Assembly: GCF_006363955.1 (NCBI RefSeq)
Contig: NZ_CP040948.1
Coordinates: forward strand, 186,001-250,000
DNA: 64,000 nt
Source of the DNA: Methylophilus medardicus
Lineage (GTDB): Bacteria; Pseudomonadota; Gammaproteobacteria; Burkholderiales; Methylophilaceae
Reading direction: 5' to 3'
In this document: positions 41,241-50,732 of the stretch, piece after piece
Layout: every line of letters starts with the position of its first letter
Position numbering within the stretch: position 1 is the stretch's first letter
Notes under the pieces: model-generated
What the model was told of the DNA's origin: nothing
The model's database searches: none
The model's input: only the letters and a program-made list of their open reading frames with translations
Program-made: the position numbers and the translations under genes

Positions 41241-43403
41241 TTATCTGGCCACTTGCTGCAAATGATCAAACTTAGGTTGTTGGTCTCGCATAAATTGCGC
41301 CAGCGCTGCATCGGATAACGGTCGGCTGTAGTAGTAGCCTTGGCCGACATCACAGCCGCTATGCAATAAAAATCGGTGTTGATATTCAGTTTCTATGCCC
41401 TCAGCCGTCACTGATTTGTGCAAGCTTTTGCCCAGATTGATCAACGCGAGCAAAATGTTGCCATTGGTCACACTCTGTTCTAGGTCTTGCACGAACTCTT
41501 TGTCGATTTTTAACTCATCAATCGGGTAGTTTTTCAGGTAGGCCATATTGGAGTAGCCGATACCAAAATCGTCAATGGCGATACATACCCCGAGCCGTTT
41601 GAGTTGTTCCAGCGTGCGGGTAAACATCGCTTCATCCTTGAATCGCGCATTTTCGGTGACTTCTAGCGTGATCAAATGTGGCGGCACACGTTCTTGACGC
41701 AGTACGCGCTGGACGGTCTCGACCAAGTTGCCGCGTAGAAACTGAATGGGCGACACATTGACCGCAATTGGCACCATATAGCCCCACTCTGTTTGCATGG
41801 ACTTGATCTTTTGGCAGGCGGTCTGCAACACCCACTCACCAATGGCAAAAATGTGGCCGGTTTCTTCGGCCACCGGGATAAACTGATCGGGGGGAATCAA
41901 TCCCCGCTCTGGGTGTTGCCAGCGGATCAAGGCCTCCAGCGCGCTGATATTGCCATGCTGCATATTGATTTGGGGCTGGTAATACAGCATCAGTTCCTGC
42001 CGCTGCAAGGCATGTCCCAAGCCATATTCGATCTCATTACGCTCACCCAGCTGTTTCGCTAGCGTGCCGCTAAACATCTGCACTTTGTTTTTACCTGCGT
42101 TTTTCGCACTGTAGAGCGCTGAGTCAGCGCAAGTGAGTAGCGTGTCAATGTCTTTGGCATGATCAGGGTAAATGCTGACGCCTACACTGCAAGTCATATT
42201 GAAGACATAATCGCCAATGCCGATGGGCTTTGAAATAGCCTCCATCACACGTGCCAGCAAGGGCTCGGCATCTTCAGCTACCCGGATGGCAGGGTAGAGC
42301 ATGACAAATTCGTCGCCGCCAAACCGTACAATGGCATCTGTGGGGCGTGTGCTTTGGATCAAGCGTTGTGCGACATTTTCTAACAGTTTGTCGCCGGCCC
42401 GATGCCCCAAGGTATCGTTAATCAACTTGAAGTGATCGAGGTCGATAAAGGCGATAGCAATTTTGTGATGCATTTTGTCGGCTTCAGCGATCAGGCTGGC
42501 TAATTTGCCACTAAACGCGTGCCGATTGAGTAAGCCGGTGAGATTGTCTGTCACCGCGAGCTGGCGGATTTGCAACTCATGGTTTTTGCGGTCGGTAATG
42601 TCTTCTACCGTGCCCTCGTAATACAGAATCTGACCTTGTGGATCACATACGGCATGGGCGTTTTCTGAAATCCAGATAGTTTGCCCATCCAGTCTGTAAA
42701 CTTCAGACTCGAAGTTTCGCACGCGGCCGTCTGCTCGGATGGCATCAGTAAAATCGCCGCGTCTGCTGGCAGACACATACAACTGCGTGCTGATATTGTT
42801 CAGGTCACTAATCAAGGCGGCTGGCGATACATAACCATATAACCTTGCCAAAGCCGGATTCGCATTGAGATAGGTGCCAGACTCGGTGGTTTGAAACATG
42901 CCCAGCGTGGAGTTTTCAAACATCGAGCGGTATTTTTGCTCGGTGCTGAACAGCTCGTGCTCTATATGCTTGCGGCCACTGATATCCTGAATAATGCCCT
43001 CAAGCGCGACCGGTTTTCCTTCATTGTCAAACACGGCGCTGCCGCGCTCAGCGACCCAAGTAATCTCACCATTGGCGCGCACAATACGGTATTCCAACTC
43101 AAACCGCTCGCCTTTTAAAATGGCGGTATCGATGCTGGCCCGTGCCTGCTGGCGGTCGTCTGGGTGGGTAATCGTCTCATAAGAGGTGGTTTTATTGAGC
43201 AGCAGGTCATGGGCTGGGTAGCCGGTCAATGCGGCGCAGCCCTTGCTCACATAAATCATGGTCCAATCGCTGTCGTACAGGCAGCGATAAACCATGCCAT
43301 CCAGATTGTCCAGCAGCGTATCCAGCAGTCGCTGTTGCTGCTCGGTCATCAGGGCTTCCATCAGCTCGGACTGCATCAGGTCGGGGTGCGGTCGGCTTTG
43401 CAT
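41241..43403 (-). CDS. PAS-PAS-GGDEF-EAL protein (cyclic di-GMP synthesis/breakdown)
   Basis: A 720-residue cytoplasmic signalling protein with no membrane segment: PAS domains at about 20-140 and 145-270, a GGDEF domain with RFGGDEF intact (about 361-366), and an EAL domain with EALIRW (about 489) and DDFGIGYSNMAYLKNYPIDE. Both halves keep key catalytic residues, so it could make or degrade c-di-GMP depending on signal. It starts at an ATG that overlaps the stop of the upstream sensor-CheW gene by one base (TAATG). The pair is therefore translated together and probably acts as one signalling unit. Confidence 0.93.
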   Translation of the reverse strand: MQSRPHPDLMQSELMEALMTEQQQRLLDTLLDNLDGMVYRCLYDSDWTMIYVSKGCAALTGYPAHDLLLNKTTSYETITHPDDRQQARASIDTAILKGERFELEYRIVRANGEITWVAERGSAVFDNEGKPVALEGIIQDISGRKHIEHELFSTEQKYRSMFENSTLGMFQTTESGTYLNANPALARLYGYVSPAALISDLNNISTQLYVSASRRGDFTDAIRADGRVRNFESEVYRLDGQTIWISENAHAVCDPQGQILYYEGTVEDITDRKNHELQIRQLAVTDNLTGLLNRHAFSGKLASLIAEADKMHHKIAIAFIDLDHFKLINDTLGHRAGDKLLENVAQRLIQSTRPTDAIVRFGGDEFVMLYPAIRVAEDAEPLLARVMEAISKPIGIGDYVFNMTCSVGVSIYPDHAKDIDTLLTCADSALYSAKNAGKNKVQMFSGTLAKQLGERNEIEYGLGHALQRQELMLYYQPQINMQHGNISALEALIRWQHPERGLIPPDQFIPVAEETGHIFAIGEWVLQTACQKIKSMQTEWGYMVPIAVNVSPIQFLRGNLVETVQRVLRQERVPPHLITLEVTENARFKDEAMFTRTLEQLKRLGVCIAIDDFGIGYSNMAYLKNYPIDELKIDKEFVQDLEQSVTNGNILLALINLGKSLHKSVTAEGIETEYQHRFLLHSGCDVGQGYYYSRPLSDAALAQFMRDQQPKFDHLQQVAR

Positions 43404-45988
43404 TACACCAACGCCTGTTCAGCTTGCGGTTGCGCGCGCGCATTGAGCACTTTTTCCCAGAGGCTTTGTGCCGTAATCAGGGTCAACATGGTGTTTTGAG
43501 CGATATTGGCAATGGCAATGCCGGGGTTGTGGCTGGCGCCTTTAAAAAACGTATTCATCGGTTGAATTTGTTGCCCCGATAGATAGGGGATTTCGCCCAG
43601 TGCAGAGACAAATATGCCAAACTTCAGCGAAGCGGATTTGTCTTCGATGACGACAATCTGGCGATAATCTGTGAAGTAATGCGGGTGGCCTAACATCCGC
43701 GCCAGATCGATCACAGGAATCACTTGATCACGATAGGTGTGCATGCCGGCGATAAACGGCGCCGATTCGGGCAGTGTGCGCAGTTGGTCTTCATCAATCG
43801 CTTCCCGCACAAAGCGCGCCTCGATGCCCATCCACGAGTCACCCACATAAAAGGTCGCGAACTCTTGGCTATCATCACCTGATTGCAGTAACAGGCTTGG
43901 GTTGAACTTGTTATGGATGACTTGGGCTTCGGCCTCAATGCGCTGGTTAATTTCATCCTCTCTGCCCAACGGGGTGAAAATCAGCGCAGTGACTTTGTTG
44001 CGATAATTGTCCTGCTCGCTCTTAAACTCGCGATAACCATAGGCCGCACGCGCACCCACGGCGTAGTAGGTGTTTTGGTAGATAGCAATGTCAAACAATT
44101 GCTCACTCTCTTTGAGTTTGGCGATGGCGGGCATCAGGTCAAACGATTCGCCAATGGCAAAATCCGGGTGGGTGCTAGAAATGACGCGCAATTGCTCGTT
44201 TACGAATAAGGTGAAGCTGCCGTTGACTGGGGCATCGGCTTTGTCACGGGGAATCACATCGCGTAGCATGGCCTGAAACTGCGGTGTGCTGTCAAACACA
44301 ATCGCAATGCCACCAACAATACTATTGCCATCCAAGTGTCTGATGGGCGCTGCATAGATGTAGGTATGGGTATCGTTGTAAAGCGGCGTCTGCTCAAATT
44401 GCGAGACGACATAGTCCTGCGTCGAGCTGCAACTCCGCGTCCGTCCGACCCATTCTTGGGTCAGCTGGGTGCCTACCAGGTGTTCATATTGACTGTTGGA
44501 GACAGCCATGACCTCGCCTTTGCGGTCAAACACAATCAGGTTGTCATACACGGTATACAAGCTGTTGATATAGCGCAAAATGTCAGCCATCTTACGCTTG
44601 TCTTCTGGGTCGACGGTTGGGGTGGCCAGTAGTGACCTGAATGCATGCGTTAACGCCCACCATCGCACATCGTTGGCACGTTCGTACAAGTTGCGATCCA
44701 TGATTTCGACCGCCAGTTGCGCATAAAAACTGGAGTTTTCCAACATCACAGAAACCACAGTCTGATAAAGCTCAGACACCATGTTCTCAATGATTTTTTG
44801 TGTTTTATGCCCAGTATGACTGATCTCGGATAATAAGCTTTTTGAAAAGTTTTTTTGCTGGGTGTTGACATAATTACTTTGCCAAATGTTGCCGTTCCAC
44901 ACCGATTGATTCAGCTTACTCTGAATATTGGCCGCTTGTTTGGGGATATTTAACAGGCTTTCAGAAAAGATCAGTGGACTGCGCATGACTTTGCGCAAAA
45001 TGGCTTCATCAATGTTATTGACCATCTCTCGGATGCTTTGATTAAAAGCATGCTCGATCGGGATCATGGCTTGACCCAACCAACCGGGCCCCAAATAGCC
45101 TTGGTAACCTTCTGACTGTTTAGTGACGCATAAGTATTCACGCCCACTAAAGCGGCTGATAAACCAATCTTGCTCAGTGTCGACGCAAAGCTTGATGCCC
45201 AGCGGGATTTGATAGGGGTCGCTAGAGGCAATCACTTGACGCTTTTCATCTAACAATACGCCGATGGTCCAGTCATGCGGTTGAATGAGGTTACTAAAGA
45301 TGGTGTCCAGCTCATTCACAAATTTAAAGCACAGGCAGAGCACGCCCAGAATGCGGTTGCCATCTTTGCTGCGAACCGCATGTGCGTACACCAGCGATTT
45401 ATGTAAGCTGCCATTCATTTCCGTTTCATAAAAGCGCTCCACATACGGCTCTGTCGATTGCTGCGCCAGTTCTACGATGGGGTGGTAGTGAAATAAAGTG
45501 GTTTGTGTCTCATCTAGCTGATGCAATAAATGTCCTTGCACATCAAACAACACGATGTTTTCATAGACGGTGTATTTCTTTTGATACTCTTGAAAACGAA
45601 ACTCAAGGTTGTGTTGATCTTCGGCATCCAAACGGTCGGCAGCCTGATTCTCAAGATACTCTCGGACATCATTATCGGTGGCAAAAAAACCAATATCTGC
45701 CGTCCGCTCAAACAGGTTGCGTAGCAATAAGTTAATAATCTCAAACGCTTTTGACGACAGTTGTGCGGCTGTTTTATGCAAGGTTTCTTGAGACAAATGC
45801 CGCAAAACATCATTGGAGATGGTGTTGAATGCCCCGCGTGTTTCTTCCATCTCTGAGCCTGTGCCAGACAATTGCGCCATCAATGCCAGACTGTCCCAAG
45901 CGTGTTGTAGTTGGTAAATGTGTGAGCGAAAATCGTTGACCTTTTTAAAGTGGTTTGCCAAATCCTCGGTTACCGGTTGCGGGTGCAT
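43403..45988 (-). CDS. Soluble tandem-sensor protein with C-terminal CheW domain
   Basis: An 861-residue protein with no evident membrane segment. Two homologous sensor blocks are visible: NLFERTADIGFFATDNDVRE with KKYTVYENIVLFDVQGHLL (about 90-170), and NLYERANDVRWWALTHAFRS with SLYTVYDNLIVFDRKGEVM (about 430-515). Each is followed by a Cache/PAS-like region. Such blocks normally form the sensing part of chemoreceptors. Residues about 708-850 are a CheW domain (FYVGDSWMGIEARFVREAI, DQVIPVIDLARML). It likely couples a cytoplasmic signal to CheA arrays or to the adjacent c-di-GMP enzyme. No cheA or cheY gene is nearby. Confidence 0.85.
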   Translation of the reverse strand: MHPQPVTEDLANHFKKVNDFRSHIYQLQHAWDSLALMAQLSGTGSEMEETRGAFNTISNDVLRHLSQETLHKTAAQLSSKAFEIINLLLRNLFERTADIGFFATDNDVREYLENQAADRLDAEDQHNLEFRFQEYQKKYTVYENIVLFDVQGHLLHQLDETQTTLFHYHPIVELAQQSTEPYVERFYETEMNGSLHKSLVYAHAVRSKDGNRILGVLCLCFKFVNELDTIFSNLIQPHDWTIGVLLDEKRQVIASSDPYQIPLGIKLCVDTEQDWFISRFSGREYLCVTKQSEGYQGYLGPGWLGQAMIPIEHAFNQSIREMVNNIDEAILRKVMRSPLIFSESLLNIPKQAANIQSKLNQSVWNGNIWQSNYVNTQQKNFSKSLLSEISHTGHKTQKIIENMVSELYQTVVSVMLENSSFYAQLAVEIMDRNLYERANDVRWWALTHAFRSLLATPTVDPEDKRKMADILRYINSLYTVYDNLIVFDRKGEVMAVSNSQYEHLVGTQLTQEWVGRTRSCSSTQDYVVSQFEQTPLYNDTHTYIYAAPIRHLDGNSIVGGIAIVFDSTPQFQAMLRDVIPRDKADAPVNGSFTLFVNEQLRVISSTHPDFAIGESFDLMPAIAKLKESEQLFDIAIYQNTYYAVGARAAYGYREFKSEQDNYRNKVTALIFTPLGREDEINQRIEAEAQVIHNKFNPSLLLQSGDDSQEFATFYVGDSWMGIEARFVREAIDEDQLRTLPESAPFIAGMHTYRDQVIPVIDLARMLGHPHYFTDYRQIVVIEDKSASLKFGIFVSALGEIPYLSGQQIQPMNTFFKGASHNPGIAIANIAQNTMLTLITAQSLWEKVLNARAQPQAEQALV

Positions 45989-46277
45989 CTAATCGCCTCT
46001 TCATTCTAAAATTTTTATGGTTCCCTAAGCTTTTAGAGCAAAAACGGTTCCCGTTTGCAGGCTTTGAATTGAAAAACAATGGCAAGAAAAATGCTTTTAT
46101 CCAACGATTCATCCTTTAATCGCGAAAAGCTGGCGTGAAAATCGCTTGTAAACTGTTGAACTAACCCCTAACCCCCTTCTTTTTCGCTGGCTAAAATGCC
46201 CATGCTTTTTTATGGTGCGTAAATTTCCAAATTGGTGCATATTGGCCTGCCTGAAATTCCGTTGAACGCCCAGCCCT

Positions 46278-46739
46278 ATGATAAATACCATGATTGAAAT
46301 CCACAGTGTCTCAGAAGCCATCCGCGATGCGGTGGCGCCCGTTTTTTTATTGACAGGCATCGGGTCGATTTTAGGCGTGCTGATCGGACGCCTGGGGCGC
46401 TCGATAGACCGCGCCCGTTATCTCACGGATACGCCAGAGGAGAAACGCGAGCGTTTTAAAGATGAGTTGAGGATTATTGTGCGTCGGACCAAATGGTTGC
46501 GGCGCGCGATTGGTTTGGCAACGTTCGCTGCACTGTGTATTTGCGTGTCGATTGCCAGCATGTTTATTTCAGTAGAGACCGGTTTTCGCTTGCCACATCT
46601 GGTGATGGTGTCTTTTATTATCTCGATGGCTTCACTGATTTTCGCGCTGTTATGCTTTTTGCGCGAGATTGTGTTGGCATCGCGTGAAGTGATTGTGCCT
46701 TTTCAGCAACGCGACAAAGCCGCACATCATTCTGCGTAG
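46278..46739 (+). CDS. DUF2721 membrane protein
   Basis: A 153-residue inner-membrane protein with three helices (VFLLTGIGSILGVLIGRLGR, IGLATFAALCICVSIASMFI, LVMVSFIISMASLIFALLCF) separated by a basic cytoplasmic loop (RYLTDTPEEKRERFKDELRI). The pattern matches DUF2721. Two in-frame ATGs (46278, 46290) are possible and neither has a clear ribosome-binding site. It is convergent with the HPP gene, and they overlap by 13 bases. Confidence 0.85.
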   Translation: MINTMIEIHSVSEAIRDAVAPVFLLTGIGSILGVLIGRLGRSIDRARYLTDTPEEKRERFKDELRIIVRRTKWLRRAIGLATFAALCICVSIASMFISVETGFRLPHLVMVSFIISMASLIFALLCFLREIVLASREVIVPFQQRDKAAHHSA

Positions 46740-47872
46740 AGCGCGCGAATAATATCGGTTTGCGTCAGGATGCCCACCAGTTTGTTGTGGGCATCAACCA
46801 CCGGCAGTAACTGCAAATGATGGCTGGTCATGAGCGGAATGGTATGTACCAGATGCATGTGTGCAGGAATCGTCATCACTGGGGTTTGCATGATTTGTCC
46901 GACCACCTCCGGTTTATTGCTGTGGGTGGTGGGCGACCAGCGGATGAGTCTTTTTAGTGCGGGCGTCACCTCTCGATAGCTGTCTGCGTTTGCATGCCGC
47001 ATGAAATCAGACACACTCAACAGACCGATCACCAGTTGTGCCTTGTTCACGACGGGGATCGCCGGCTCTGGTTGTGTGAAGAGTAATGGCCAGGCTGTTT
47101 CTAGTGCATCGCCATATTCAAGCGTGTGTGGCGCTGGCCGCATAATGTGCTGGCATTCAATCGCCTCTAATTTACGCTTGTAGGCGATGAGTTCCGTCTG
47201 TTGCAGCAAGCGCTGTAATTGCGCAGGGTGAATATCCAGCACCTCATGGTATTGGCCCAATGCGGTTTGCAAGTCCTCAGGGGTGAAGCCAAACTGGTAT
47301 TGCATCGGGTTGGGCGGGATGGGCGTTGCGGCTTGATGGCCCGCCGGATAGCGGTAACCGGTCAGCGTATGAAACAACCAAGCGCAGATCACGAGACACA
47401 CACTGTTAGCGAGTACCGGCCACCAGACAAACCCATAGCCAAGCTGATGAATCGCGTCCCCACCGAATACGGCGGTTAATGCCACCGCGCCACTCGGTGG
47501 GTGCAGGCAGCGCAGTACAAACATGAATCCGATGGCACTGAACATGGCCAGCGCAGCGGCCCACACCCATTGTTGTGGCAATAACTGATAAAAAAACACG
47601 CCGGCCAGCGCAGCCACCGTATTCCCGGCCAGCAACGCCCATGGTTGCGCGAGCGGGCTCGAGGGCAGGCAAAACAAAATCACGGCCGAGGCGCCCATCG
47701 GCGCGATTAAAAAAACCATGCTATGCCAATCCATCGGCACCACACATTGCGCGATCAAGCCCGTGCACAAAATGCCAATCCCTGCACCCACGGCTGCGCG
47801 TGCATAGTCACGCAAGCTACCGGTCATCCGCCGCGGCCAAAAGCGTTGTACAAAAGACGAAAACACTGTCAT
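46727..47872 (-). CDS. HPP-family membrane protein with CBS-domain pair
   Basis: A 381-residue inner-membrane protein: an HPP domain of about four helices (IAPMGASAVILFCLPSSPLA, LRCLHPPSGAVALTAVFGGD) followed by two CBS domains (from about 245: HIMRPAPHTLEYGDALETAW, GLLSVSDFMRHANADSYRE, IMQTPVMTIPAHMHLVHTIP, VGILTQTDIIRALYAE). Some HPP proteins are linked to nitrite transport, and CBS pairs bind adenine nucleotides, so nucleotide-gated transport is plausible. The ATG at 47872 was preferred to a GTG at 47911. Confidence 0.88.
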   Translation of the reverse strand: MTVFSSFVQRFWPRRMTGSLRDYARAAVGAGIGILCTGLIAQCVVPMDWHSMVFLIAPMGASAVILFCLPSSPLAQPWALLAGNTVAALAGVFFYQLLPQQWVWAAALAMFSAIGFMFVLRCLHPPSGAVALTAVFGGDAIHQLGYGFVWWPVLANSVCLVICAWLFHTLTGYRYPAGHQAATPIPPNPMQYQFGFTPEDLQTALGQYHEVLDIHPAQLQRLLQQTELIAYKRKLEAIECQHIMRPAPHTLEYGDALETAWPLLFTQPEPAIPVVNKAQLVIGLLSVSDFMRHANADSYREVTPALKRLIRWSPTTHSNKPEVVGQIMQTPVMTIPAHMHLVHTIPLMTSHHLQLLPVVDAHNKLVGILTQTDIIRALYAE

Positions 47873-48086
47873 CTGCAGACCATTCAAATAAAAATGCAGT
47901 GTATCACGCACCCTGTCTGGCCAAGGATTTCGGCCTACAAAAGTGCCATGCAGGGCAGGTGCCAGCTGGATACATGCGGATACAAACGCGCTGAAACTTT
48001 GCCCCAGATTGAGCGCTCATAAGCGCAGAGGCTCTGGTGATCAATCAAGAGCCAACGACCCCAAAAAAGCAAGAAAGGACGTTGTC

Positions 48087-49547
48087 ATGCAAGCATTCTT
48101 ACAATCAAGACTTACCCACTGGGTGACTGTTCCATTAGCGGTGGCTGCACTATTCGGTGCGGGTTACTGGATCAAGGGCAATACTTTGGTCAATCATGCG
48201 CAAGCCACCGCACCGGTGACGGTAAAAGCGATGACCGCACCTAGTGCCTATATCACCCTACCAAACTTCGCTAGCATCGCGGCCAGTCAAGGCGCCGCGG
48301 TGGTCAACATCAGTGTCACCGGCACCGTTAAAACTGCGGGTATTCCCGGCATGGACCCCAATGACCCCATGTTTGAACTGTTTCGTCGGTTTCAACCCAA
48401 TTTGCCACAAACTGAAACGCCCATGAGTGGCTTGGGCTCTGGGTTTATCGTCAAGCCGGATGGCGTTATTTTGACCAATGCCCATGTGGTGGATAAAGCC
48501 GATGTCGTCACGGTGAGGTTGTCTGACAAGCGCGAGTTTCAAGCCAAAGTCATCGGCGTGGATGCATTAACCGATGTCGCGGTATTGAAAATCGATGCCA
48601 AAGATTTGCCCACCGTGCATATTGGCAGCACTAAAAATAGCAATGTGGGGGATTGGGTGGTGGCGATTGGCTCACCGTTTGGCTTCGATAATACGGTCAC
48701 TGCCGGCATTATTTCTGCTAAGTCACGGGCGTTACCCGATGAAGGCTATGTGCCCTTTTTACAAACCGATGTGGCGATTAACCCTGGGAACTCTGGCGGG
48801 CCATTGTTTAATTTGAATGGCGAAGTGATTGGCATTAACTCGCAAATTTATAGCCGCAGTGGTGGTTACCAAGGCTTGTCATTTGCCATTCCGATTGATG
48901 TCGCGATGGGGGTAGAACAGCAGTTGCTGGAGACAGGCAAAGTGAGCCGTGGCCGTCTGGGTATCGGCGTGCAGTCGATCAACCAGGACCTGGCCAGCTC
49001 GTTCGGTTTGTCATCGCCCAATGGTGCGCTGGTCAGCAATGTTGAAAAAAATGGCCCGGCGGATCAAGCCGGATTGGAGCCGGGAGATGTGATTGTGAAG
49101 TTTAATGGGCAAGCGATAGACCGCTCAAGCGATCTGCCGCCGATGGTCGCCAGTGTGAAACCGGGCAGTACCGTCAGCATCGAGGTTTGGCGTAGTAAAA
49201 AACTTAAAAAATTGACGGTGCGCATTGATGAAATGCAAACGGCGCAAGCCGGACCGGCTGCCGTGCCAGATAGTCAGCAACCCAAACTTGGCGTCAGTGT
49301 GCGACCGCTCAACGCACAAGAGTTGTCGCAAACCCAGCTTAAGCAAGGCTTATTGGTAGAACAAGTCTCTAAAGGCCCGGCTGCCATGGCCGGCATTCAG
49401 GCCGGGGATGTGATTCTGGCCGTCAACGGGGACCAAGTAAAAAGTGTCTCTCAGTTGCAGGACAAATTGTCGCAACATGCTAAAAACGTGGCTCTGTTAG
49501 TCATGCGTGGTGAGAACAAGATTTATGTACCCGTCAAAATCAGTTGA
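48087..49547 (+). CDS. DegP/DegQ-type periplasmic serine protease (Do family)
   Basis: A 486-residue HtrA-family protease/chaperone. An N-terminal hydrophobic segment (VTVPLAVAALFGAGYWI) serves as signal or anchor. The protease domain has the full triad H133 (LTNAHVV), D163 (LTDVAVLKID) and S236 (NPGNSGGPLF). Two PDZ domains follow (about 280-385 and 400-485, seen as GLEPGDVIVKFNGQ and GIQAGDVILAVNGD). It degrades or refolds misfolded envelope proteins. The start at 48087 has AAAGGA 8 bases upstream. A strong terminator follows. Linkage to MucB or RpoE genes is not seen. Confidence 0.93.
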   Translation: MQAFLQSRLTHWVTVPLAVAALFGAGYWIKGNTLVNHAQATAPVTVKAMTAPSAYITLPNFASIAASQGAAVVNISVTGTVKTAGIPGMDPNDPMFELFRRFQPNLPQTETPMSGLGSGFIVKPDGVILTNAHVVDKADVVTVRLSDKREFQAKVIGVDALTDVAVLKIDAKDLPTVHIGSTKNSNVGDWVVAIGSPFGFDNTVTAGIISAKSRALPDEGYVPFLQTDVAINPGNSGGPLFNLNGEVIGINSQIYSRSGGYQGLSFAIPIDVAMGVEQQLLETGKVSRGRLGIGVQSINQDLASSFGLSSPNGALVSNVEKNGPADQAGLEPGDVIVKFNGQAIDRSSDLPPMVASVKPGSTVSIEVWRSKKLKKLTVRIDEMQTAQAGPAAVPDSQQPKLGVSVRPLNAQELSQTQLKQGLLVEQVSKGPAAMAGIQAGDVILAVNGDQVKSVSQLQDKLSQHAKNVALLVMRGENKIYVPVKIS

Positions 49548-49575
49548 TCTCAACGGTGTCGACCGCAACAGCCTG

Positions 49576-49597
49576 CCCCGCGAAAGCGGGGTTTTTT
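49576..49597 (+). terminator. Rho-independent terminator after the DegP-type gene
   Basis: CCCCGC (49576-49581), a GAAA tetraloop and GCGGGG (49586-49591) are followed by six T (49592-49597). A textbook hairpin that separates the protease gene from the cob genes. Confidence 0.93.
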
Positions 49598-49685
49598 CCG
49601 ATACTGTGAAGTCAAACGGGCAAAACGCAGCAGGGCCTGACAGAATGTCGGGACGCTTTTCATTTTGCTCGGTAAAATAAGCCCT

Positions 49686-50732
49686 ATGCAGACATTTCAC
49701 ATCGAGCCCACCCACAACGCGACTTTGCGCGCAGCCTTGATCCAGCAGATCGACCAGAAAACCAAACCCATCGGTGCGTTAGGGCGTCTGGAGGCGCTTG
49801 CCTTGCAGCTGGGGTTGGTGCAACAAACCCAACAGCCTAGCCTACAGCAGCCTACCATGCTGGTGTTTGCGGCGGACCATGGCATCGTTGCTGAGGGGGT
49901 GAGTCCCTATCCGCAAGCAGTGACTGCCCAGATGGTGCTTAATTTTCTCAATGGGGGCGCGGCAATTAACGTATTTGCCCGTCAACATGGGTTTGATTTG
50001 CATGTGGTCGATAGTGGCGTCAATGCGATGTTCCAGCCGCATCCAATGCTCGTGGATGCCAAAGTAGGTATGGGCACGGTCAACTTTAGGCATCAGCCAG
50101 CCATGACGGCCGCGCAATGCGAACAAGCGATTACCCGTGGCGCTCAAATTGCCCGTGAGGCCATTGCACAAGGCAGTAATGTATTGGCGCTGGGCGAGAT
50201 GGGCATCGGTAATACCTCCAGCGCCAGCTGTCTGATGAGTGTGCTGTGCGATTTACCCATGCATCAGTGCGTCGGGCGTGGCACCGGCTTAAGTGACAAG
50301 GGTCTGCAACACAAACTCTCGGTGTTAACCTCGGCACTGCAAACCCATCATGTCTCGGCAGCAGACCCCTTTCACGTGTTATCTGTGTTTGGCGGCTTTG
50401 AAATTGCCATGATGGTGGGTGCACTGTTAGCTGGCGCAGAGGGAAGATGCACCTTGTTAATTGACGGATTTATTGCCACAGCCGCGCTACTAGTGGCTGC
50501 CAAGCGCTATCCACAGGTGATTGATTATTGCGTGTTTGCGCATTGCTCAGATGAGAGCGGGCATGCCACGATGCTGTCACACTTGAATGCGCAACCGTTG
50601 TTACATCTCGGATTGCGTCTCGGCGAGGGCACTGGGGCGGTGTTGGCGTATCCTTTATTGCAATCGGCAGTTGCGTTTTTAAATGACATGGCCAGCTTTG
50701 ATAGCGCTGGGGTGAGTGGGCAGATTCAGTGA
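49686..50732 (+). CDS. cobT: Nicotinate-nucleotide:dimethylbenzimidazole phosphoribosyltransferase CobT
   Basis: A 348-residue cytoplasmic enzyme that activates the lower-ligand base of B12 to alpha-ribazole phosphate. Signatures are KPIGALGRLEALALQLG, FAADHGIVAEGVSPYPQAVT, LALGEMGIGNTSSASCLM and LRLGEGTGAVLAYPLLQ, with the catalytic Glu region at the end. The ATG at 49686 was chosen from family starts. It overlaps cobS by four bases, and with cobC the three form one unit. The base comes from BluB, encoded nearby on the other strand. Confidence 0.95.
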   Translation: MQTFHIEPTHNATLRAALIQQIDQKTKPIGALGRLEALALQLGLVQQTQQPSLQQPTMLVFAADHGIVAEGVSPYPQAVTAQMVLNFLNGGAAINVFARQHGFDLHVVDSGVNAMFQPHPMLVDAKVGMGTVNFRHQPAMTAAQCEQAITRGAQIAREAIAQGSNVLALGEMGIGNTSSASCLMSVLCDLPMHQCVGRGTGLSDKGLQHKLSVLTSALQTHHVSAADPFHVLSVFGGFEIAMMVGALLAGAEGRCTLLIDGFIATAALLVAAKRYPQVIDYCVFAHCSDESGHATMLSHLNAQPLLHLGLRLGEGTGAVLAYPLLQSAVAFLNDMASFDSAGVSGQIQ

